Of a stretch of 64,000 nucleotides of DNA, positions 34,731-45,494 are shown piece by piece (positions within the stretch are counted from its first letter, which is position 1; every line of letters begins with the position of its first letter). A program made the translations under genes and the position numbers. This DNA is from Whalleya microplaca. Taxonomy: Eukaryota > Ascomycota > Sordariomycetes > Xylariales > Xylariaceae. The stretch is taken from contig MU385732.1 in NCBI GenBank assembly GCA_022497155.1, positions 496,001 through 560,000 on the forward strand. Reading direction: 5' to 3'. Under the pieces are notes generated by a model. That model did not search any database and had not been told where the DNA came from. It worked only from the letters and a program-made list of their open reading frames with translations.

Positions 34731-34855
34731 GCGATCACCACGGGACTCGAACCCGCAACCCCAGTCTTTCACTACCTATACATCTCGAGCTGAGACATCA
34801 TAGGAGGACTGTGCGCTACCTGATTATCGAGTTAACAAACTGCGCCACGGCACTC
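34731..34855 (-). tRNA. tRNA-Arg(CCT)-like gene with intron and enlarged D-loop
   Basis: On the minus strand a B box (GGTTCGAGTCC) sits in a 5-bp T-arm (GCGGG/CCCGT), and a T7 terminator follows the 3' end. The anticodon stem CAGTC/GACTG encloses CTCCTA, giving anticodon CCT, and an intron of about 30 bases. Intron bases ATAGG can pair with CCTAT of the anticodon side, a hallmark of tRNA introns. The D-stem GCGC/GCGC is present after a TGGCGCAG A box, but the D-loop is about 25 bases instead of 8-11, with an 18-base excess at 34819-34836. The acceptor 3' strand GGTGATC pairs poorly with the 5' side (GAGTGCC, one mismatch and two wobbles, and an extra base). It may be a divergent functional tRNA or a pseudogene. 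Confidence 0.5.
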
Positions 34856-35463
34856 GAGACGATTTGACGGGAACCCACCATTGCGCCAAGCGACCCTTGC
34901 GATTAACCACCTGCACCGAGGAAAGGTACAGGGGTAGAGGTGATTGTCGAGTTCTTAACCCCTCTTATCAACAACGACTTTCTTGCACGTGATTCTTAGC
35001 TAAAATTAGGTGTTACGAAGCTATCTTGAAGGGCAGTAATACCAATAAAAACGGCTGTAAGTTGTCATGATTCAGGAGCTCGATAAGAACGAGGTTCTCC
35101 TCGTCGGATTGGTATTGTTTTTGCACTGCCGAAAGTAGCTCCTCAATTGGGCTCCACGGACTGTCGTTTAGGCAAATGCATCTACACAATGTGTTTTCAA
35201 CCCGAGCAGTAGAAGTCGCGGGTTGGTAATCAAAAGGGTCAAGCTGGTGTGCATGCTTTTCAATAGCATCGGATTGAACGAGATGACTGAATGTTATATT
35301 GATGCTCTCCTTGTTGCCCCTCTCAGGATAGGTGGAGTGGGATTCTTGCAGACGCAGAGAGATACGAGTCGGACTGACTATCCAGGCTGGCGAGTTTCAT
35401 CTCCCTCAGCATAGCGGCAGGTCGAAGCCCAATTCGCTACGGTAGTCTTCGTTTGCTATCGAG
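34856..35463. other. Intergenic with further tRNA-like fragments
   Basis: No protein gene. On the minus strand near 34920-34870 the sequence GGTGGTTAATCGC resembles the tRNA 3' end above, and TTGGCGCAATGG resembles an A box. These suggest decayed tandem tRNA copies. Confidence 0.4.
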
Positions 35464-36135
35464 TTAAGCATTCTTTTCCATAAGAAACGCCAGGCATACG
35501 GCGGTAGCGTAGTCACCATCGTGGCTAATGCTAATCGGCGCGTAGGCATCTTTGTAGACGCCATCGCCTTTGATGATGGCTACCGGTGGTCCGTCCGTCA
35601 ATGGTTCCGCTGATGGCTCTGTCGATGATTGGCTTGATGGAATATCCTCTGATGGAGGCTCCTGTCCTGTTTGACCACTGGTAGGGGCCACCATATCCAT
35701 GAGTGCCTTTCCAGAAGGTATCGAGTCCAGTAGATCGGCCTGTCTGGCGATCACGATATCATGCCAATATAATCTCCGAATAGAGTAGGCCTTCATGGTT
35801 GCTTCTTTCGCTGCAAATCTAAATAAAGTAAGCCTCTAGGCTTGGCGCAACCATCATATTGGACCATCTCAGAACACGAACCTGCCAGCTATGAATGTAG
35901 CCGCCCTCCAGAAGTCTCCATCCCTTGCCGTTGTAGAATGCTGAATTGCATTTCTATGATCTGACGAAGAGACGCATGCTAGCAGTTTTACAACTTTAGG
36001 TAGCTGTAGTTCTTCCTTTGTGAGGATGCGTTGGACAAATTTGGGGCCTACGTTGGATGTCAGGGTTTTGTAGATTCTGGGGATGGCACAAATGTCGGTT
36101 CCGATGCCAATCGGGAAAAGCGCCCGACTCAGCAT
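35464..36135 (-). CDS. AcpS-type 4'-phosphopantetheinyl transferase
   Basis: Two exons: 35882-36135 and 35464-35818, giving 202 residues, with a 63-nt intron. The N-terminus carries the family motif IGIGTDICAIPRI, with the metal-binding Asp. Across the splice site the second motif reads AGRFAAKEATMKAYS, matching the (F/W)xxKEAxxK signature with its catalytic Glu and Lys. The C-terminal ISHDGDYATAVCLAF matches the conserved LSHSGDYA strand. The enzyme moves the phosphopantetheine arm from CoA to acyl carrier proteins. Small AcpS-type enzymes in fungi usually serve the mitochondrial ACP (yeast Ppt2). I chose the ATG at 36135 because the conserved region begins just after it; an in-frame start at 36246 would add 37 residues. 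A Ser/Pro/Glu-rich insert precedes the last motif. Confidence 0.88.
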
Positions 36136-36720
36136 AATGCAAACGCCAGACAGAAAGTTTGACGTGAAATTAATGATCGGTGATGCATTTAAAGACTTGA
36201 GACCTGAAGGATATCGTGGTAGATTTTGATGAGGAAAATAGCACACGTGATTGGGTACGTGTCACTACGTTTTTTTTTCTTTTTCATTTTCATTCAATCT
36301 TTCATTATTCAGCGCTGGATCTAACCTACATAGCTAGCCACTTAAGCCATTAAATGCTTCAAAACCAGCACAACGTACTGCAAATGCCAACACGAAGAGA
36401 GCAACTTCTGTACAACTTCCTCATTCTCTGATACCACAATTTTGATGAGACAAACTCACTTGAATAACCCAGAACGCTACGAATTGGCAAAAGCAGAGGA
36501 AACCAGGTCTCCATCACATATCACGTCACGCCTTGTAACGCCACATATCCTAACCAGTCTCGAAATGGAATCCCGATAATGACGGTATATGGGCGTACGC
36601 CCAATATCCGAGTGAGCGGGGTTGATATTACGCTGCTTGATCACTCCGCTTCTGACAAGCCACTTGTCATCCACCGCCGTGGCTTCTGGACTCTGAGCAT
36701 ATTCCTCCTATTGGACATGC
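36136..36720. other. Intergenic
   Basis: Contains the promoter of the AcpS-type gene and the 3' flank of the DUF1774 gene. A pyrimidine-rich tract lies at 36268-36300. No gene is supported. Confidence 0.55.
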
Positions 36721-37782
36721 TTAGCCCTCGTTGAGGAGAGGAGCTCTCTCGGTATCTGTCTCTCGTGTTCGTGCGAACTTAAAGTCTTTCCCGGTTGCAG
36801 CAGGCACCGCAACGATGACGGTCGCGACGAAGAGGACTGCCATGATGGTGAACGCGAAGATCCACTGGAACGCAACGACCTGTCTGAAGAACTGGGAGAC
36901 ACCGATGGCTGCTGATAGAACGCTGAGGTTGAAACCCATGGTGTAGTCCTAGAAGAGCATGTTAGGACCGTGTGCATATGTTTTGAGGCCGTTGATAATA
37001 CTGACCTTGTAATAATAGACAAAAAACAGGCCATACACCAGGATTGACCAGATAAATATGTTACCAAATATCCGGGCTACCAGTGAGTGGGAGTGAGGAA
37101 CCATGATGGCTCCGTTCCAGTAGATCGCAACAAAGGTCCATGCCAATGGTCCGGACACTACGGCTTCGTGGAGGAACTTGGTGTATCCAGGATGACGGAA
37201 GTATAGCGAGGACAGGTTGATGAAGTTCAAGATGATCAGCACCTCGGCCCATGCGAAATATGAGCGAACGAAGAGCATGATGAAAGCGAAGTGGAACAGG
37301 TTATTGAGGATGAAGTGGCTTCCCACAGAGCATGCCGCATTCACACGTTCGACATTGCCAGAGAACAGGTGAGCGATGTAACCACCCTGGAGAATGAATA
37401 GAACAAGCCTTTTCGAGCAAGTCAGATATGGACCTCAATAAAAAATAGAGTACTTGTAAGTCCTTACCAATAGATGCTAGCAATAATGTGATTTAATCGG
37501 AACGCTGTGGAATAGGCATCGTTCTGAGCCCATATTCTCCGGCGAACCCAGACACCATCGTGGGGTTTGTGGAAGGTATAGTAGAACGATACCACAATCG
37601 AAAGCAGCCAGGTGATGGTCGTCAAGATCTTATAAGTGATCACCGTGTTTTTGCTATGGCTATCGCGCTTCGCAAACGGGTTGACTATATAGGTGGTCAA
37701 TTGCAATTAGTATGAGCCCGATCGTATGATTCAGTCGTAGGTAAGTTCAAAGACAGTACGCACTATGATGGATGCGTTCCAT
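36721..37782 (-). CDS. DUF1774-family multi-span membrane protein
   Basis: Four exons: 37764-37782 (MERIHH), 37468-37684, 37006-37408 and 36721-36948, giving 288 residues, with all frames joining. The protein starts MERIHHINPFAKRD and has about seven hydrophobic segments, including ILTTITWLLSIVVSFYYTFH, FILQGGYIAHLFSG, WAEVLIILNFINLSSLYFRH and IFAFTIMAVLFVATVIVAVP. The pattern RIWAQNDAYSTAF, followed by NNLFHFAFIMLFVRSYF, fits the fungal DUF1774 family. The tail ends TERAPLLNEG, which has an acidic dileucine-like motif (ERAPLL) of the kind used for vacuolar or endosomal sorting. The family function is unknown. The first exon is only 19 nt, a feature often missed by automated gene models. Confidence 0.85.
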
Positions 37783-40674
37783 TCTTGTTATTCGGTATTC
37801 GTGTTGCCCTACTACGTATGTGTAGTTTTAGAGATGATGCTTGGCGAGGTAGTTCCTAATCCGTATCATCAAGGAAGGTCAACAAGTATTGATGAAGACA
37901 ATCACAAACCAGACGAAGGACCGGGGCGTATTATTATAATAAATTATAAGAAACGTCCACCTTGGTCAATGAATGAATCTCAGTGGTTCATTCCACACAG
38001 TTCAACAGGTCCTGATCGAATGACGGTGGTAGTGGGGTCTAACTACATGCGTCAAGATTGCGGGGGAGGCAGTGAGTGAGTGACGTTGGCTTGGGGGTGT
38101 CAGACCTGAAGATGGCGGAAGCTTGGAAAATAAAGACCTATTAGAATGTAGCTGGTGCTTTAATATTAGTCATACACATATGTCTCTTTTTCCAAAATAG
38201 ACATGTACGTATATAATAAGTAGTTAGCTGTGTATATATATAGAACTACGTTAAGCTACTATATCGATGTTGATAGGTAAAGACATACTAGTGCAGACTC
38301 TAATACTTCTATAGCACATAGCTTACAGTGAATACATAGTCAGTAAACTTAATACCCGTCGACACTCCATCTACCTAGGTAGCCAGCGATCTTCACCGGG
38401 CCTGCAAGTTCGCGTACCGTAATACATACAGGCCGCAAGGATCCTCCCACCTGCAGGTGTGAAACTCGAACGATGAGAACCTGTGAGGCACGAATCGTCA
38501 TAAATAGGTCACCACTGGCATTACAACGGACCATTTCCCTCAAAAGGGATGGAGGCGTCGGAATACACCAAGGAGCTATTGATGCTTACCTAATTAATCA
38601 TGGAGTGGTTTGTACATACATATGTAGGTGTTGCTGGTCCAGGCCAAAGTCTATGACGCTATGATGCTAGCATGTAGGTACGCTACATAGACTGGGCAAG
38701 CTCACGACTATTTATTGGAGAGGAAGAGGGTGTTACGCCGCATCTGCCCGAGCAGCCGAGCCAACGGTTACAACCTGATAGATCGAGATTCAGTAGCTGT
38801 CATGAGACAACGTGAATTATCAGCCGCAACTGTGTACACTGGTGTGTAGTAGGACATCTGCGGTTTCATGGAGCTTGGCAGTTCTAGACAGTCGGTGATG
38901 AATTTTGAGTGGCAATATAAGGTACTTCATCTAGCACTACCTATATAATTGGAGGAAGAGTACGATATATGCAGGCAGGACCAGATGCCAGACATCCATT
39001 AGATGCGTGATGGCAGTGCAAGAGTTGCCCGGCTTTGCAGGATTTGATCTTAGTCTCATGAAATGCAAAAGGCCATCAAAGAGTTGATCAAATGGACTGC
39101 AAGCTTGTACATAATACTCTGTAGCAAGCCGTGACACCATGTCATGGAATGACAAAAGCTTGTGCCAAGCAGCCAAGGTGAGGCGGGCTGGCGGGGTCAA
39201 GAAAGACATACAACGTAAGCAGCTGTCGCATTATATGCACGTATCGAGGTGGCTGGGGTTGGGCGTCAAAAACTGCATTTTCCATTTTCATTCATATCCT
39301 CAACCAATCTCCTCACAATCTTTATACTACGAAGTTTGACTCATGGCAAAATCTGACATGCAATGATGCCCAGTGAACCATACTTACCGAATCCAGGCTG
39401 TTCCATAGGCATTCCTGGACTATTCTCCTAGTTTTTCAAATACTACCTTGAGGCTCAAATCAATCTCACGCAGGGCTCAGCACGAAACGGTATGTAGCTG
39501 CCGACTACCTTGCCTTTACCAATGGGCTCAGATGAACTCGACTGGATTATGGCACGTGATATATTATTATGTGCGGAGGACTATTAGGTACGATCTCATA
39601 GGAGCCCTAGAACATTTGAGAATGTCATTTCACCGTTCACACCTTTGTCCTTAATCTCCTTCCCCCCTATTGTCATTCTTGTCCTCCATCAACCGATTAC
39701 TGAACAATCTTTAGTTTCGAGTCCGATGCCAATGACGAGGTTGCTTACCTATGGACTACATAGCCTGTATTGGGAAAGCATACGCGCAGTCATTTGACAA
39801 TTTCCAACCTGGATAAGGGTCGCCTTGTTGCCTCGACTTGCCCTTTTCCAAAACGGTCTGCCGAAATTGCACTTCTTGCACTTCTTGCATAGCCCGCGAA
39901 GGGCACTCCATACCCTCTGGTGTTTTCTCTTGATATTGTCGAGGTATGGTATGCCTTGCCCTCAATTCTGGCTTGCTCTCACGATGCCTTGCCCAAGCCG
40001 CAAGAACGGGGGAGTCGCAGTTGTCCTGCGCATCGCATAGCCGTCCCTCTCCACTCTCGCTTCCAATGGGCATTCCTATCCTCAGGTTGCGGTGGCGTTC
40101 AGTCGATATGTCCTCGGTCCATCTACCCACGCCAGCGAGCATATGTTCAGTTTCGCTTGAGCTTGCGAGTCCTGGCATGGCGAGTTGAAAAGACACAGAA
40201 TGGGTTAGTAGCTCCGTGATTTGAAGAACCCGAATTATTCAACATGGCGAGTTGATGAGCGGGTCCGCACTCTATATCACTAGCCATGAAGTTAATCCAA
40301 ACTGGAAGTTCCGAGATCAATTCTCATTTCAAACCCACCAACCAATTAAGCTCTACTGTGTTCGTCGCCACCGAGGACATGACCTTGTCAGCGTACGGGT
40401 TACACGAGAAGCTTGCGCACCCAGCGAGGCTGTTCACTGTATGTATATATTGGAAATTACATTTGAGCATACGCTTAGGTTGCATATTATATCTATAAAT
40501 ATCCTCTTCGATGTACGCTGACGATATGTTATGGTTGCTGTTGTATAATTTTCTAAGACAGCAAGCCGACTCGATCCATTCTCTACAAGCCCTTGGATTA
40601 CATTGCTCTTCGCCCACGTCAAAGCACGAATTATCAAGCTTTACTTTGATACAAGGGATTGTTCATCCTTCACA
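37783..40674. other. Gene-poor stretch, 2.9 kb
   Basis: No gene is supported. A GC-richer patch at 39760-40200 has open frames on both strands (146 codons minus, 99 plus) but no motif on either. A 12-base palindrome CTACCTAGGTAG is at 38371-38382. The Clr5 gene promoter should lie within the last 400 bases. Confidence 0.5.
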
Positions 40675-42182
40675 ATGGCTAGAAGCCATCAGAGCCGTCG
40701 TCCTCCTTCTGCACGAATTGCCCAGGATATCTGGGAAGGCCACAAACCAATTCTGGAGCAATGGTATGTTAAGGAAGGCCTTGCATTGACCGAGGTCATG
40801 GAGCGCATGAAGACTCAACGCGGCTTTGAGGCATCGTAAGTAATGCCCTTGAACCCGTCACTTCATGTAAACAGGCTTGAACCAAAACCATTACTATTAA
40901 TGGCAGCCTGTTAACAGTTCCATCTGTGTATATCTATCCAGGTACATCTAGACTAATACCGGTATTTTGGCTCAGTTCTAAGCAGTATCGGTACCGCTTG
41001 AGCGAAAAGTGGAATTGGCCGAAGTATGGTCAAAACCGCTGTCGTAGTTCTGACGGCGGAAGCGACTCTGACAGCGATATCTCACAACATGAAGGCTTTG
41101 GGTTAACTCAAAACGCATGCCTAGATACAGATATCGCCATGGGAGAGTCTGTCGGAGACCTCGCGTCAAGTGGTTCTGAATATGATAATATGAACAATAT
41201 TGACATAGCGACTCTACCTCAAGATTTTATTTTGGCTTTCTCTGAGATCTATCCTCCAATCGAAGCCGGCTTCCAAAAGTTTGCAGAGGCCACGAACCAT
41301 GATCAAATACTATCCGAAGTCGTCCAAAAATTAAGAGGCTCTTTGCTTCATACAGATGATTCAATCGACATCATTGCGTATCACCGTCTTAGCTTTGAGT
41401 TTGGGCGTGCAATCGGAAAGCTTCACGAATCGAATTCCGAAACCCAAGGTCAGGTCCAAGACCAATCTGACGATGAAGCTGCCTTCAAGCTGGAGATCAC
41501 CAACCAGCCGTGGTATCAGGACCTCAACGAGCAAAGTGAAGTTTACAAGTGCGTCTGGTCTTGCTTCTATTGGTGTAGGGACCAATTATTGTCTCGCCCG
41601 CATAGATCAGAGGCGCTATTGGACTTTGATACCTTGGGACTTCCCGACACTGGCGACGAATTGAACACGTTTAAGCAAGACGCCTGCCTCTTCACATACC
41701 TTTTCGATTTATGGTTCTCACAGATGTTTACTACCCCGCTCCCATGGACTCAGCTATCTAAACGAGCCCTCAGAATCCCGCCCACAATCATGTTGCATAC
41801 GATGAGCTCCCTTATCCTTACCTGGGCAGGCAAGTCGCTGCCACAACAACACCGATCATCGCAGAGCTCGAGCTGGGATTTCAATGCGCTGCTCGATTTC
41901 GTTCAGAGTGGGGTCGGTTCGATCGAGGAAAAGTGCAAGATGAAACGCCTGATCGTTGAGTTCATCAGCGAGTTTGTCTTCATCCACGAGCTGCCCGGCG
42001 AGGAGGATAGTGATGAGGAACAGAAGGTTCAGAAGTTCGAGGAACAGAGGGCTCGGATCATCGCTGAGGAATACATAAAACAGAGATTTCCAGTAGTAGA
42101 GTTTCCCTTTGTCGATAGTACTGGAGTAGATCCACTCTGGGATTCTGATACTTTCGGTTTCAACGGTATCATGGAAGTCTGA
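40675..42182 (+). CDS. Clr5-domain protein
   Basis: Two exons: 40675-40835 and 40976-42182, giving 455 residues, with a 140-nt intron. Residues about 14-66 form a Clr5 domain: IAQDIWEGHKPILEQWYVKE, then LTEVMERMKTQRGFEASSKQ, then YRYRLSEKWNWPKY, which spans the splice site. Clr5 is named from a fission yeast heterochromatin-silencing factor; in filamentous fungi it heads many proteins of unknown function and probably binds nucleic acid. The rest is acidic and helical with no further recognised domain. A Ser/Asp-rich linker (DGGSDSDSDISQ) follows Clr5, and the C-terminal region contains a charged coil (EEQKVQKFEEQRARIIAEEY). The gene stands alone between gene-poor flanks. Its codon use is less GC-biased than that of the housekeeping genes, as usual for this rapidly evolving group. 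Confidence 0.82.
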
Positions 42183-43660
42183 GGACTCAATAAACGGGTA
42201 ATGGGTTTAGGGTAACATGGATGTGTACGGTATAGTGTAATGATAAGTACGTACTTAGATAACTTAGACTTGAAGTACAATAGGAAGATAGCCAAACCAA
42301 CAACTCGACAAAGAGGAAACTTGAGTGAGTAATCTGAGTACTCAACTTACGTCTCGCCAAATCTCCTTCCGCAGGCTTGCTATCCTGTGCCACTCTTCGT
42401 GGGCTCACGGTGCGTGGACTGTCAAGATACCACCCGCCCAGTCATACTGTTACCCAGCCATTTCTGTTGGCGGGATGGATAGGCGTGGCCGCCGAACGTG
42501 TTATATCCTTCTGGCACGGCCCACCAGCTCTCCTTGTCTGAAGTTACATGAAACAAGCTGATATCTAAAGATATACAACTCCAAGGCTTGAGTAGGGAAA
42601 CAAAGCATCAGAGTTCGACGAGTTGGTCCGAATAAGCATAGTCTCGAACACCGATATTAACATCATATCATACTGTATGTATGTATCTGAGTATGGCTAA
42701 GAAGTTTAACCGAGGTAGTGACTTAAGTTAACTCCCCGAAGGCTCTGATAGCGTCCATGATAGCGTCCATCCACCTGTCTATCAAACGGACACGTGGATT
42801 TCCGTAGCGGCATGACTAAGGGCTGCTAGTTAATTTGCCTTCCTACCCGTCCGCCGAACTCACCAAACGACACAGAAGTGGCGCTTCATTTCTTAGAACT
42901 ATAAATTATGCAAAAATGAAATGTATTGGAAACTGGAACCGGAAGATGCATTTGTGGCTGAGGCAAGCTCTTCCATCACGCAAGTGCATTTTCCGTGCTT
43001 CCAAATCCGATCTTTTCTTAGGGGACCTTCATTTGATGCTACTGACGGTGGTCGGCGAACCAATCGGGAAGTCGGATGGCGGATCGGAGAAGTCGGGTAA
43101 GGGCTATTCACCCCTGCGGTGGGGCAGCTGTCGGCACGGGCTCAACTGAACTGGCCATTGTGGTAACTAGAGAATAGACTGCCAAACACAAGGAGATTAA
43201 AACAATGCAAACTCAAGTGACTCAAAATTATATGAACAGCGTGAGAACCGGTTTTCCATTGTCATATAAACCGATTCTATGGCGTCTTTGAGTATCTGAT
43301 CTATACCACACGATCCGTGATATCAAAACTCGCAGCACATTGAAAATTGGCCATATTACGTACCATTTACCCCAGAGATAACGCCTCTCAACCAATCAGA
43401 GAGACTCTCGTAAGCAATAACCAGCCTGGCCCTGCTGTCGATTCCCCAGTTGTGACGACAAACAAACAACCTTGTCTAGCCCGAAATCGGTGTCGAACGA
43501 TCTGAACTGGGCTTATCCGACAGTACGCGAAAAGCGGAGCCAGAAAGAAGCAGACAGCAGACAGTTCCTTCTCCCAAGTGATACTGACACCGCCACTCCA
43601 GTCCCCTATCCCCCAAATCCTACTTCAAACATAAAACGCAGGCTATCCATCACCGACGAC
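42183..43660. other. Intergenic
   Basis: About 1.5 kb with no supported gene. A direct repeat GATAGCGTCCAT occurs twice near 42747-42773. The cysteine dioxygenase promoter and a possible leader frame (43472-43660, without an ATG) lie at the right end. Confidence 0.5.
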
Positions 43661-44444
43661 ATGCCCTTCCTCCACCCCTTTCATACATCCCCATTGAATA
43701 CTGGAATAACCCATATTGCTTCCGCCGATATGAATCGCTTTGAAGAACTCGTAAAGGGCATCAGAGATGTCTTGGGACCTTCGTCAGGATTGACCTCTGA
43801 TGATGTCGACGTTCAAGACCTGATCGACATCATGGATCGATATGCCTCCGACGAGAAGGATTGGTCGCCCTATGCGATGGAGAACGCTAACATGGCGTAC
43901 ACCCGAAACCTCGTCGACGAGGGAAACGGTAAAGCCAACCTGGTAAGATATACCACTACCTCTCTGGGGTAGCTCATTGGGCATGTCTTTCAGAACTAAC
44001 CCAAATGGCTGACCAGCTCGTACTTGTCTGGACACCTGGAAAAGCCAGTCCTATCCATGACCACGCCAATGCCCACTGTGTCATGAAGATCCTCAAAGGC
44101 GACCTCACCGAGACTCGATACGACTTCCCACAAGGCGACACAGAGCAACCGATGCAAATCAAGTCGGAAAAAGTCCACAAGGAGAACGCCGTTGCTTATA
44201 TGGCAGACGAGCTAGGATTGCATAGCGTGTCTAACCGGGGCAGCGACTACGCTGTCTCCCTACACTGTAGGTCGCATCCAGAGGCCGCACGATGCCGCTT
44301 CGCTAACGTCGACTTATAGTATATACCCCGCCCAATGTGGCCAAGGGAGGTTGCAACATCTTCAACGTTGAGACTGGAAAGAAAACTCATATCGCCAAGT
44401 GTGGCCACTACTCGGCGTATGGAAAACGAGTGGTGAATGAGTAG
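43661..44444 (+). CDS. cdo1: Cysteine dioxygenase
   Basis: Three exons: 43661-43942, 44017-44266 and 44320-44444, giving 218 residues. The enzyme oxidises L-cysteine to cysteine sulfinate with non-haem iron in the cytoplasm, the entry to taurine and sulfate formation. The iron ligands are visible as His108 and His110 in PIHDHANAHC and His163 in LGLHSVSN. Cys115 and Tyr179 (HLYTPPN) have the same 64-residue spacing as the Cys93-Tyr157 cofactor pair of the mammalian enzyme, so the crosslinked cofactor is probably formed. The start at 43661 is the first ATG in frame; the conserved region begins near Met24 (MNRFEELVKGIRDVLG), which could be an alternative start. Introns are 74 and 53 nt. The gene follows fungal CDO layout closely. 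Confidence 0.95.
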
Positions 44445-45494
44445 CTGAGTCTCATACTTTGAGACGGTCGTGGTTGGGTATTCCCGCGGAGTTTTGGAGT
44501 TAGTCATGAAAGCCACGATAGCTATGCTTAAACAAATATAAGACAAATTCAATAGAAAACAAACCTTGTGAACCTGAAACATGTAAACATCGTGGTCCTA
44601 TGGGGAAAAAATGTATGCGTAGGCATAATCTCGTGGCATCGGTAAGGAACACATATACCGTCACTCACGTCGGGGTTGGAGCGACATATGAGACCGAGAC
44701 AGCTTCCATTTCCATCGCATGAGGGCTTCAAAATAAGGGTGGTAGGAAAAGAAGAGAAGTTGAGTTTCTTCTGGCTAGTTTCGCAGTATTAATGACTTTT
44801 GCTGAGTCCTTGGATCTGGCTTAGCTCGGATTGCGCGATATTTACATCGTCTTATTGGTTGAGATATGGTGATGGGGACCCACTTGGCGATGAGCACATC
44901 GCACAGTATATTCACTGTACACACCTGAGTCAGACCTTCAAAAACCATACATGAGCAGGATGAGACAGTGTGAGAAACGCCCTATCATGAATGGCTCAAC
45001 CCTACAGTTTAGGGTAGTAGTACATACTTACGCCTCCGCCTTCCTGCTGGTATTATCCACAACCGGTAACTGAGACACTATATAGAAGTAGGGATCAAAT
45101 ATCAATTGAGATTCAGGTGAAAACGTCTCATAGAACTGTATTGAATCATTGAATAGGGTAAGCAAGTGTATCGTTCTCGTATTATGATGAGCAGTTTAAT
45201 GAAGGCATCACGTGATCGCGCTAGGTCCTTGTTTTGACAGTGGCAGTCGCGATCGAAATCTACCTAGGTAGACGCGTCAAACCAGCTAAGTATATGATCT
45301 CTTTGAACAGCGCAGTCAACTAGATCCCAGAACTTCAGATGCAGGCATTTGATCTTCAAAAATACCAAGCCCAGCAACTCGCTTGCATAAGACATAGTCG
45401 AACCACCTAGGTATTGTCGCACTCAACTGTTAACTATTTTGTTTACACCAATCGTTGAAGACCTGTCACACAAACGGGGTCATAATAAGACAAG
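44445..45494. other. Intergenic
   Basis: No gene is supported. Two ACCTAGGT palindromes lie in the promoter region of the helicase gene (45262-45269 and 45405-45412). Confidence 0.55.
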
